A stretch of 64,000 bases of DNA from Spinacia oleracea (Eukaryota; Streptophyta; Magnoliopsida; Caryophyllales; Amaranthaceae). Both the position numbers and the translations under genes were made by a program. Below, one piece after another: positions 52,301 to 61,980 of the stretch. Where the stretch lies: the NCBI RefSeq assembly GCF_020520425.1, contig NC_079491.1:32851449-32915448 (forward strand), given 5' to 3'. How positions within the stretch are numbered: the stretch's first letter is position 1; the number at the start of each line of letters is the position of its first letter. Below the pieces are notes generated by a model. The model searched no databases and had not been told where the DNA came from. It saw nothing but the letters and a program-made list of their open reading frames with translations.

Positions 52301-55300
52301 TTTTGCCAAAGAAGATCGTGCTAAATGAACTTGACAGTGAAGATTTCAGAAAAACATCAAGAATATAGGAGTTTGAAAAGTAACAAAATAAACAGTTCTG
52401 GTACAGAAAATTATTAATGGTTCAGATCTTCAGAAAGATCTGAAATGGACAAAATTTGGGTGGCTTGAATTCTAAAATATAAAGAAGAAATAAAAACTCA
52501 AAAATAAAGGCAATCCATAATTCATACCGGCAGACGGATGGTTTTTGAGTGTTGAAATATGGCCTTCCTAATTGCTTGCCTTATCCACCAATATGCATAA
52601 CTGGGAAATCGGCAACCAGCTTGGGGCTTGAACTTTTCCACACTCTTCATTAGCCCCATACTCCCTTCCTTTAGCAGAATCACAAAAGAAAAAGAAGATC
52701 CGATCAGTTTTTGGCTAGTTGAAAATCTCAAGCACTCACGCTGCTAATACGATTGCACAATTAAAAAAAAAAGAAAAACAGGAAGCCAAGAGGCAAGGTA
52801 TTGTTCTTCAGTTTACCTGCAATAAGTCCTTAAGATGGAGGCCACGGTTCTGGTATTGTTTGGCTATATACACCACCATACGTAAGTTAGCATGAATTAA
52901 TTTTTCCCGGCTTCTTTTCCCAGAGAGTACCTCTGAACGCAATGCCATAGAACTCAACCCAACAGCATCAGCCCACTCAGCAAACGTAGGCTCACGATCA
53001 AATTGAGACTCAAGGTTTTGCTTCACATTGACTAGTTTAATGAAGTTCTGATAAAGAATGGACACAAACGTATCATTAGTAATTTTATTCTACTTTTTGG
53101 AAAAAGTCATTAGTAATGCTGTATGATGCCAAGAAAATTGTTGGCAGAATGGCAATGATGTACCTGTATCTCTCCAATTAATTCATTTTCTTGTTTTACT
53201 GTTAGCAATTGCTTTGCCTCTGGACCCCATAAAAATAGTCGAAGAGGATCATTCGGATCATATCCTTCACCTGACCTTCTTGGATCGGCCTTTTTTTCAG
53301 CAACACCCATCTCATGAATTACTCTAGGCCTTGAAGACCTCCTTTTCTTATTTTTCCTTTCTAAAAGCCGAGAAGACCTCACTGTTCTCGGTGTGACTGT
53401 TGGAGTATCGCTCGGCCTGCACAGACACATTAGTCTCATGCACAGACAATATATAGTGTAACTCGACGAAGGGAATAAATAAAAAAATTGTATCAATATC
53501 AGGAAGACAACCGTAAGGATTGAAATTCAGTTATATCCCTCATCTAATGCATGCTTTTGAATGTAATCTTTGTTTTACGATTTTAAAGGAAGTTGATTTC
53601 CCCTGGAATTCCCACTCTTTCTTTCTGCTATCCCTTAAGTCCATTAATTGTTACGGATAATGGCTGTAAACTTCACCTTGAAGAGAGGGGTCCATCTGTA
53701 TCAGCATCAACTTCAGCAGAGCTCTCAGCTAATGACAGTGCTAATTTCGAGGCTAATAGTGCTTCCTCGGCAAGGGAAATCACGTCACATGATTTCAGAT
53801 CCATATGCTCGCTCACAGCTACTGAGCATGGATGTTTCTCATTTACAAGGGTTGTTAACCTGCAAAAGAAACAAGCTACTGAGTTATAGACGAGAAATGA
53901 AATGATTGGAATAGAAGACAGGGAACGATAACATGCGATTTTTTAAAGTTTTTTTTTATAATAACATATGTATCTAAGACCTTACAAGAAAGATGGGCCA
54001 GACCAACCACAAAGCTCATGTTCAAATTCCTCCTGGTGTTGAGAAACAGTTCCTATCTGCAGTGGGGCATATGCAACATGTTCAAGCTTCTTTCTCTCCA
54101 AGGTGGATAGTAACTGAGGAAGAACGAAAACACATAACTGAGTAAGTTCCTTCAGGATGGAAAAACCATACAGAAAACTTCTCAGACAATTAACCAGATC
54201 AAATCTATCCTAAGAAGGATTCCTGGAGCTGCAATTATTTGGATAAAACAAGAATAGAAAAGAGATGCACCAATTCACAAAATTTATGCATAGTCACTAA
54301 CTTGACATGTTTTATCTTCTCTAAGAACCGACGAGGATTGCTTGCACTCATCCCGTTGCTCGTGTGAAAGAACAGAAGCAGGAAATTGTCTTAGCAAAGA
54401 GGTAGTGGACGTGGAGGGAACAAAAGACGTTTGTTCATTAACCATGGATACTGCAAAGTTGGCGACACATAAATTATATTAGGAAAATAAAAAAAAATTA
54501 TTAGAACTTAGAAAAGATATCATATATCCTCCAACAGTTTGAGCTTTGGAGGTAATGCATTTAAACTTACAGACATATAACCTTTCCTTAGAATTGAAGT
54601 TAGTTCTTCATCAGTTCACAATGATAGCTAATCAGAAGAGGAAATATACCTTCTCTGAATGAAAGCTAATCATTATCACAATACCATATGCTGGTAACCA
54701 AGCAAGAAAAATAACATAACACTAAGATCCATTAACGTGCTCGAAAACCCACAATTGGACTTCCTTCATATTATCAGTCACAAAAAACAATTCCTTCATA
54801 TTACCAGTCACAAACTCACAACTACAACCCATAATCCCACTAATAGAACCTCATTTATTTATTTTGGGCTAATTTAAGAAAAACTATGAAGTGCCAAAAG
54901 AGTCCTCCACTTCTAGCTCATTTCGGTTAAGTAAATGGAATAGAGATTAACTCAAGCTCTAGTTAGCCCCTGTATGCGAAAAATTTGAGCACTCTTAACA
55001 TATAGAGTAGTAGTACTACGTGTGAAGGACAGCGACAAATTGGGCATTTATCTTGGTTGCCCTATGGGCGTAGATGGAAGATCTTCCGCGAGCTTTAATA
55101 TCTTAGTGCAGAAAATCAGTGATAAAGCTCTTGATGGAAGATTAATAAATTGTCACAAGAAGGTAAATTAATTCTGATCAATAGCATCCTTGTTGCCATG
55201 GATGCACATTATGACTATCTTATTGTGTCCACAAAAAATTATAAATAAAATTAAGCCTATGTTGGGTTGAGATTCTGGTGGACTTCCTCTGAGGATAAGA

Positions 55301-55748
55301 AAAAACATAAGGATGAACTGGAGGATTTGAATAAAGCTACCCTCTTCAAGCAAGCCCGAAGAATTCCCGAAAATCCCAACCTGCTTATCAGTAGACTAAA
55401 TACGGAGCTGATCCTATTATGGCTAATGCTACGGGAAACATTCCCAGAAATTGTTCATGGGGGTTTGCTAGGAGTTTCTTCAAAAATGAAATATATATAG
55501 TTCGCATAATTACGAGATACACTAACCAAAATTCCCAATAATAATAATCTAAATTTGACTAAATTCTTGAACAAAAAGCATGTATGTGCAGTATAATTAA
55601 AAATGCAGAACAAAAATATAAATAAAAATTGAAGAGACAATAAAAAATTAGTACCTGAAGGAGAAGAGGAAGAAGATGCATTGTTTCTGAATTGGGTTCT
55701 GGGTGGAAATGAGGAAGATGAAGAGAGCAAGTTAATGGCGGCTTCCAT
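49369..55748 (-). CDS. SIG6: Plastid RNA polymerase sigma factor 6, nine exons (557 aa)
   Basis: Exons: 55748-55655, 54450-54302, 54113-53986, 53859-53677, 53416-53164, 53047-52817, 52668-52528, 52239-52039, 49662-49369. All introns are GT-AG, phases agree and lengths add to 1,674 nt, close to Arabidopsis SIG6 (547 aa, memory). MEAAINLLSSSSSF resembles the SIG6 transit peptide start. Region 1.2 has LFLWGPEAKQLL, region 2 has NLRMVVYIAKQYQNRG, LLQEGSMGLMKSVEKF and YAYWWIRQAIRKA, region 3 has PLSMQQPVWSDQ, and region 4.2 has SLSEIGAKFGLSKERVRQIE and SRALQKLK. The protein guides the plastid-encoded polymerase to promoters early in seedling greening. Intron 8 (2.4 kb) holds a Stowaway MITE, a C run and an inverted repeat; intron 1 (1.2 kb) holds a LINE relic. 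No coding defect is seen. Confidence 0.95.
49954..50215. mobile_element. Stowaway-like MITE in SIG6 intron 8
   Basis: The ends CTTCCTCCGTTTCTCAATAG and, inverted, CTTCATCCGTTTCTCAATAG pair over about 34 bp. The left flank is TA and the right flank TT, so one TA copy has mutated. The 262-bp element has no coding capacity. Its terminus is related to CTCCCTCCGTTTC of the mariner element at 39609, so that kind of transposase could have moved it. Confidence 0.8.
50446..50470 (+). repeat. Poly-C run followed by (CA)n
   Basis: About 25 uninterrupted C, then TCCCCTCTCC and a short CA repeat, inside SIG6 intron 8. Length calls in such runs are often unreliable. Confidence 0.85.
50550..50785. repeat. 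AATAAGTTC motif cluster
   Basis: AATAAGTTC/AATAAGTTA words recur about a dozen times in 230 bp within SIG6 intron 8. A similar cluster lies at 58880-58945. Probably the remains of a MITE family; no clean termini were found. Confidence 0.5.
51784..51958. repeat. Inverted repeat in SIG6 intron 8
   Basis: TAGATATAATTGTGTAAG plus TTATGTTTCCTAAGTTG pairs with CAACTTAGGAAACATAA plus ACACAATTACATCTA. The arms are about 60 nt with a spacer of about 45. It may be a small foldback MITE and would form a strong intronic hairpin. Confidence 0.65.
55020..55490 (+). pseudogene. LINE reverse-transcriptase C-terminal relic in SIG6 intron 1
   Basis: Translation in shifting frames gives LGIYLGCPMGVDGRSS, KISDKALDG, FWWTSSEDKKKHKDEL, LNKATLFKQARRI and PNLLISRL. 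These follow the order seen after the RT core in plant LINE elements: YLG-P-GR, kI-kL-gW, FWW, N-All-KQ-WR. Stops and frame changes are frequent. It is on the opposite strand to SIG6 and is not transcribed as part of its coding sequence. Confidence 0.55.
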
Positions 55749-55962
55749 GAATGTTTTAGGAGAGAGAAAATTATGAAAGAAATTGAGCACTTCACTTCAT
55801 TACTCTCCTACTCAGACCGGCCTCAGCCTCAAAACCCGATTCTGAAATTGGATGAGGTTTCATTATTTCCGTGCCATTTCTCTATATTTTAAGTATTTGT
55901 ATTTGTTTTGGTGTGGAGAGTCTTTCTATGATAAAGCAGTAGTAGGCTCACTCGTTTGTGCC
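55749..55962 (-). promoter_or_regulatory. Upstream region of SIG6
   Basis: 5' UTR and promoter region of the minus-strand SIG6 gene. No single TATA or light-response box could be assigned with confidence. Confidence 0.4.
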
Positions 55963-56337
55963 CCTAAGCCTCAATTGTAGGCTCACTGTTAATTTGCTCC
56001 CTCTTAGTCTCTCTTCTTGTACACCTCATCACCCCCTCTTAACAAGAGTTAGCTACCAAAAACACTAAGAAATAGACTATCTCTTAAACACTACCTCTTA
56101 TATAGTTTTTTAATATTTTTAATTTTATTTTTAATATAAAATGCAACCAAAATACATCAAATTCTTCCACCTCACCCCCACTCTTATTTTTAAGAGCTAC
56201 CTCTTATTTAGAGGAAGTCACAATCAACCTCTAAATAAGAGGTAGTTTAGAGTTAGCTCTTATTTTTTAAGAGGTAACTCTTAAATATTCTCTCTCTTTA
56301 AGAGTGGGCTAAGAGTAAGCCACAATTGATGCTCTAA
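55963..56337. mobile_element. MITE A, first of two tandem copies
   Basis: Begins with a degraded AAGCCTCAATTGTAGGC and ends CCACAATTGATGCTCT. Both termini match those of the next copy. It is internally AT-rich with CCTCTTATTTAGAGG and related palindromic words. Non-coding. Confidence 0.65.
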
Positions 56338-56716
56338 GAGCATCAATTGTAGTGTTATCTCTTATTTGCCCCCTCTTAGTCTCTCTCTTCATCCACCTCA
56401 TCACCACTCTTAATAAGAGTTCACTATCAAAAAATCCAAGAAATAACTAACTCTTATACACTATCTCTTATGTAACTTTTTCCTATTTATTTATTTTATT
56501 TTTAATGCAAAAATATCAAAAATAAGCACAATGCCCCCACAATATTCCACCTCACCCCCCTCTTATTTTCTAAGAGCTACCTCTTATTTAGAGGATGTCA
56601 TAATCAATCTGTAAATAAGAGGGAGCTAAGAGTTACATCTTATTTGCTAAGAGTTAGCTCTTAGATTTTCTCTCTCCTTAAGAGGGGGCTAAGAGTTATC
56701 TAGTATTGATGCTCTA
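56331..56716. mobile_element. MITE B, second of two tandem copies
   Basis: AGAGCATCAATTGTAGTG at the left and, inverted, AGAGCATCAATACTAGAT at the right. The sequence between is homologous to MITE A (CTCTTAGTCTCTC, CACCTCATCACC, TAAGAGCTACCTCTTATTTA). The two copies share a few bases at the junction. Confidence 0.7.
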
Positions 56717-56732
56717 ACGAGATTAAGATAGA

Positions 56733-57097
56733 GGGCGTGTTCGGCAGTAGCGTTTGAGATAGCTGGTACTCGATAGCGTTATGAGTCAAGACACTACTTG
56801 TAAAATTTGTAAGTGTTTGGCAAGGTAACGGTTTAGGTAGCGGTTAGCGGTCGAGGCAACGTTTGGGTAGCTTTTGTCAAACGTTAAAATTAGTAGTTTT
56901 TAAGATAGCGGGTAGTTTTTGACAAATTTATAATAAAGTTTTAAATAATATTCTATCTTTTATTTTATTTTAGAATATCAACCATTACTTTTACCGAACA
57001 CACATATCAGTTAGCCGCTACATTGACAGTTAACCGTTACCCGCTACTATTCACCGCTACCCGCTACCCGCTACCGCTAATTTTACCGAACAGGGCC
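56733..57097. mobile_element. hAT-like MITE
   Basis: Left GGGCGTGTTCGGCAGTAGCG and inverted right GGCCCTGTTCGGTAAAATTAG are related. Subterminal TAGCGGTTAGCGG and CCGCTACCCGCTACCCG repeats face each other. The flanks AGATAGAG and AGAATCAG could be a decayed 8-bp duplication. Non-coding, 365 bp. Confidence 0.65.
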
Positions 57098-57286
57098 AGA
57101 ATCAGAACTAATTTTAAAATAGACCTGGTCCACACTAGATTTATTGTGTACCATGCCTAAAAAAGTTAATAACTTAATTCTAGTTTATTTTGATTTGTTT
57201 ATAAAAATTATTGCAAAAATATATCAAATTGGTTTTATTAATACATGTTATGCTCGAATAATGTGATTTTAAGTCACGACTCTCTT
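57098..57286. other. AT-rich spacer
   Basis: Nothing recognisable. Confidence 0.5.
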
Positions 57287-57295
57287 TTAAAAATA

Positions 57296-58647
57296 TGGAT
57301 TTTTCATAAAATACCCCTGAGGTTTAACTTAATTCACCAAATATCCTCATGTTTTCAATAATTCACCATATACCCCTGAGGTTTTAAAAAAATTCACGAC
57401 TTACCCCTGCCGTTAAGTCACCTTTAGAATTTAGGAGTTGCATCTTCTTCGTCCATCATTCTTCATCTTCTCTCTCCACCTTCATATTTTAAAACCTACT
57501 TCTTTATGATCTCCATCCTTCCATCTCCCGTGGCTTCTCATTCTCTCTCCACCCCTGCCGCAAAATATTTTTCAAAACTCAGGCAATTCTACCTACCTAA
57601 TATTCTCATCTATCTTCTCCTCCAACAATAATCAACAACTGTAGCAACTACAACAATGGCAACACCAACCTCTCTTCCCTCACCTCCCACACTAATTACT
57701 TTACTTCAACCAATGGGGAAAAAAAATACAATAATAATGACATTTTAATACTCCAAAGAACAAACCCAATAATCTCCCACGATCTAATTCAATTAAGTTG
57801 TCCCAAAAGAAAGAAATAAGAACAAGTAAACTTGAAATCAAAATTTAAGTAGCTTTAGATTCGATTAACGATTTGCTAGAAAACTCAATACCTTCAGACC
57901 CTCCTTCCCTTTTGTCTTCTTCGCTGCTACCAATGGAGCTATTGCTCCCTCCTTCGCAGCTCTTCACCATCTCATCGTCCATCATCATCAATCTTCCACC
58001 ATCAACCAATCATCAACACCCATCAACATCTTTAAACATCTTTAATGTTGCTGAAAAATTCATTTAACACACTAAATTGATGATTCAATGAATACCCATT
58101 TTCATTTATCAACCTTAACTTTGGATTTGAATGTTGCAACACTCCCGCCGATGTAGCTCTTATTGTGGAGGAGAAGACGAATTATGATGTTTCAATTGAT
58201 GAAGTTGGAGCAATGTTAGGATATCAGTGGTTAAGGCAGTTTCAATTAATGGAGTTTGATTGCAGGTGGAGAGAGAATATGGAGAACAAGTGATTTGGTG
58301 GGTTGTAACTTTGAAATTGCGAAATCATGAAATATGGATTTTAATTGATTTATATTATAATTTGTTGAAATTACTTATTTAATTACTCCACTAAACTTTG
58401 AAGAAGGTGGAGAGAGAATATGGAGCTATGGAGGTCTATGAGATATGATGAACACAATAATAAGGGAGGTGTGAATGAAGGAGGGAGAAAAAATATTGTG
58501 TAAACTAACGGAAAATTTGACGACGTTAGACAAAAAAGGAAAATCGTGAATTTTTTAGAAACCTAAAGGGTATATGGTGAATTATTGAAAACACGAGTGT
58601 ATTTGGTGAATTAAGTTAAACCTCATGGGTATTTCATGAAAAATCCG
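57296..58647. mobile_element. Non-autonomous MULE of 1,352 bp
   Basis: Ends TGGATTTTTCATAAAATACC and, inverted, CGGATTTTTCATGAAATACC pair over about 115 bp with scattered mismatches and carry CACCAAATA-CC and CACCATATACCC units, so it belongs to the same broad family as MULE-1 and MULE-2. TTAAAAATA is duplicated at 57287-57295 and 58648-58656. The interior has TTCTCTCTCCACC-type sequence and no transposase. The 64-codon frame at 57873-58067 is not convincing. Host-fragment capture (Pack-MULE) cannot be judged without a search. Confidence 0.82.
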
Positions 58648-58656
58648 TTAAAAATA

Positions 58657-59154
58657 TAGTGTTACTTTGATTCAAAAAATGGTTACAATATCTAAGAAAC
58701 TTGGTGTTTAATTTATTATTGTCATTATATGAACAGTAAAGGTCACTAAAAGGGGTGCTAAAGTAAATTGTTGGCTTTAAGTCCACAATAATATTATTGT
58801 GGACTAGGTCCACGCAAGAATAATCATCAGATAAGATAAATTTAGAAAAAATAAGGTTGACCAAGCACAATTTATAACTAAAATAAGTTTTTTTAAGTTC
58901 GGATAAATTTAATAATATAAGTTCAGAAAAAATAAGTGAAAATCAGATTAATAAAACGCATGCGACCTTAAACAACTAAATTGCTTGCTCATCTTTTCTT
59001 TTTTCACTTTTTTTTTACCGATACTCTCTCCCAAAAGTTTCTGAAGCCAGAGGAACTCTATCCCATAAAGATAAGAGCATGGATAAAATGGCATTTTACC
59101 TTAATTAATGAATTTGGCCACTTTATCATTTTCCTTTATTTTTCGATTGTTTTA
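58657..59154. other. AT-rich intergenic region
   Basis: Contains a small AATAAGTTC cluster (58880-58945). No gene is seen. Confidence 0.5.
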
Positions 59155-59469
59155 TGAAGGAAATAATGCCCTTGGTCCAAGTATGCATTCTATATTAAGT
59201 CTAATAAGTGCGGTTCAGTATTAATTAACAAGTTAATAATTCAGTGAGATCAAGTGAGCTGAATGCCTAGCTAGAGGCCGCTTCAGTTCAAGTGGAATTA
59301 ATTATATTAATCCACAGCTTACTCTTGACTGAACCCGTAGGGTCACACAAATAGTACGTAAACGGATCAAGTATTTAATGACATTAAATACTCCATCTAT
59401 GGATATTCGGAATCGACGGATCTTGGTTTCAGTGGGAGCTAAGATCGTCACAGGCAAGAAATGAATACT

Positions 59470-59790
59470 CCGGAAACGATGATATTGCCGGAAACGGAAA
59501 TATGGATCGTATCGGAAATATAAATATTATCCAAGTCGTAGATGTTGCCGGAAACGGAAACATGGTACGTATCGGAAAATATTATCGGAAATGGAAATAT
59601 TGCCGGAATCGGAAATATTGCCGGAAACGGAAATATTGTCAGAATCAGAAATATTATCGGAATAGGAAAATAATTCCGGAAACGGAAATATTAAATATTT
59701 GTTCGAAACGGAAATTGATTCCGGAATCGGAAATATTAAATATTGTTCGTATCGGAAATGAATTCCGAAACCGGGAATTTAATCGGAAGC
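59470..59790 (+). repeat. CCGGAAACGGAAATAT motif array in the LTR
   Basis: Around twenty short units of the form (C)CGGAAACGGAAATAT(T), ATCGGAAAT or TCCGGAATCGG follow one another with spacing near 15-20 bases. A 107-codon frame across it is the translated repeat. Confidence 0.85.
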
Positions 59791-59819
59791 GTATCGTACG
59801 AATAAACATCGGACGAGCT

Positions 59820-60010
59820 TGCTAGACGCAAGGCCTAGCACGAAGCTAGGCCCAACGCCTAGCAAAGCCCGCGCGCGACCAAAGCAAGCAAAGCCCAAAT
59901 GCCAGAGTGAGGCCAGCAGGCGCGCGCCCCTCGTGGGCTGCGAGCACTTGCTGGGCGTGGGCTCAGCGCGCGCGCGCGCATGGCGCCCCTCGTGGGCTGC
60001 TGCGCTTGCG
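59820..60010. repeat. GC-rich block with CGCGCG runs
   Basis: GCCTAGCACGAAGCTAGGC and GGCCCAACGCCTAGC words, GCGCGCGCGCGC runs, and a duplicated GCGCCCCTCGTGGGCTG (59942 region and 59992 region). It lies just upstream of the presumed LTR promoter. Confidence 0.7.
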
Positions 60011-60532
60011 TGTGTGTTTGTGCTTGCGTACGAAACCTTGATCGGTTAGGATTCGTATAAGATTGATTTCCTAAGTCTACTAGATAAATTAAGTGATTGA
60101 ATTTTAGATTAATTCAGATTCACTAAATCGTTTCCTAGTAGGATTCTAATATCCGATACCCATGCCCTATAAATAGGTGATCAATGCTCACAATTTATAA
60201 AAAGTTTTCAAGTATTCAAAGCTAGGATTTTTAAGCAGAAAAATCAGCCATAACTCTTGCCCATTTAGCCGAAAATAAGTAGTACCTTAAGGGCGATTCT
60301 AGTTGGTCAATCTTAAGGCGCATCCGGACGTGTTGTGGACTATCTACGGAGGGACGACACTTGGAGTCCTAAAGACTTGTTCTTGTTCGGTTCGGGCGCA
60401 GCTAGGGAGGGCATGCAACAAAGTATATGCATCTAAACTATGCTAAATGATTATGTGTAAATAATATGCTTTCCTGGCTTTATGGTTTTTTCCGCATGAT
60501 TTATGAATTGTCATATGTATCATAACCTAACA

Positions 60533-60550
60533 GTGGTATCACGAGCCTCT
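60533..60550 (+). promoter_or_regulatory. tRNA-Met-type primer-binding site
   Basis: GTGGTATCACGAGCC follows the LTR end. It fits TGGTATCAGAGC with one inserted base. Confidence 0.65.
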
Positions 60551-61259
60551 TATTATTTTCATAATCTAAGTTGCATGAACATGGTTAAATATTACAAATT
60601 TGCAAGAATTAAAAGGGGTGATTAATTTTCGTAATTGTTAATTAATTTCAAATTGCGTTTATTTAATTATACGTACGCAGTTTTTCGGCAGTTTCTTCGT
60701 TACTCATCCAAATCGAGTGATTTTTGTGTCAATTCCGCATGTAAAAGGCATTCTAAAATTTTGACAAAAATAGTGTTTTTCGGCCGAACCCAGAATTCTC
60801 AAATTCGAAGCCTAACTATGACTTTTCGGAGGTTTTAGTTTTTCGAATGCAAAATTTCGTAAATTTAAGATGTTAAATTAAATATTTGCGATTCTTGTTG
60901 ATAAATCTTAAATTTTTGATTGACCTACTGTATATGTTTAACAAGTTTGAATGCCTAACCTTGTTAATTATGCAATCTAATTTGTAATTATGATTAATTT
61001 GTTGAAAATTGGAATAATTTAGAATTAATTTGATTTTCATAATTAGTTATAATTTAATTAGATACCTATGATTAAAAACCACCATAAAAATTGTAAATTT
61101 ATGTTAAATTTTAAATTTTTTATGACCTAGACTTGAATCCATGTTAATCGGAAATCAATTGAATAATAAATTTTCGATTTTTCGCCCTAAAATTATGAAA
61201 TTAATATTATTTATTAATTTGTCATTAATTTTGAATATAAATTTTAAATTTTTATGCGA

Positions 61260-61980
61260 TTCGCTCATATAACTTGCACGCACAAAGCAATGGACGCTAC
61301 GTGTTACCCTTAAGGGGTGTTGTATAGTGCGGGCATGTGACGACGAGCAAGGGAGCTCGTCGCCCATGCGGTACGAATGCAATGAGCAAGGCCATGGTGC
61401 ACGAGCACAAGGCAGCAGCCCTGCCTTGTGTCGTGGGCTGTGTGCAATGGGCGAATTGGCGAGGGCGAGGGCAAGGCACGAGCAGTCGCGTGTGGGCAGC
61501 AAGCGAGCTGCGCTACAGCGCGCACTGCCTCGCGCAAGCGTGCGGAGCCTCGTGCGCAGCGAGCGTAAGCTCGCGTGCCACGAGTGCTGCGCCAAGCATC
61601 GATCGCTCGCGCGCAGCGAGCGCTATTGTACGTGCGACGAGCGCTGCGCCCAACGATGGCGTGCGAGCGCTATTGTACGTGCGACGAGCGCTGCGCCCAG
61701 CGAGGGCGTGCGAGTGCTTGTTGCGACGTGCGACGAGCGCTGCGCCCAGCGATGGCGTGCGAGTGCTTGTTGCGACGTGCGACGAGCGCTGCGCCCAGCG
61801 ATGGGCTGCGGCAGCATGCTTGTTGCGTCGAGCGCTGGCGCGCGCAGCGAGCACCAGCTCGCGTGATGCCTTGCAATGGTGAGCAGCAGCGATGCGACGC
61901 AGCGCATGGGCTGCGCGCACATGGCCAGCGATGGCTGTGTGCGTGTGGCCCATGGGCGTGCGATGCGTGGGATTGTTGCG
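61260..61980. repeat. GC-rich island with 48-bp tandem repeats
   Basis: GCGACGAGCGCTGCGCCCA occurs four times at 47-48-base spacing between 61630 and 61800, separated by GCGATGGCGTGCGAG and TTGTACGT or TTGTTGCGAC. Long frames on both strands give Ala/Arg/Cys-rich products of the repeat and are not genes. Confidence 0.85.

Larger units (their letters stand above)
59155..60532 (+). repeat. 5' LTR of a large non-coding LTR element
   Basis: TGAAGGAAATAATGCCCTTGG starts the LTR and CATAACCTAACA ends it, directly before a tRNA-Met-type primer site. It includes a CCGGAAACGG motif array (59470-59790), a GC-rich block (59820-60010) and a probable promoter/R region (CCTATAAATAGG near 60168-60178). The left limit is inferred from the TG start. 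Confidence 0.7.

Noticed and set aside
49369-55748. Bacterial sigma-70 gene or organelle DNA inserted in the nucleus
   Set aside because: Nine exons with GT-AG introns, a transit-peptide-like N-terminus and plant SIG6-specific blocks show a nuclear plant gene.
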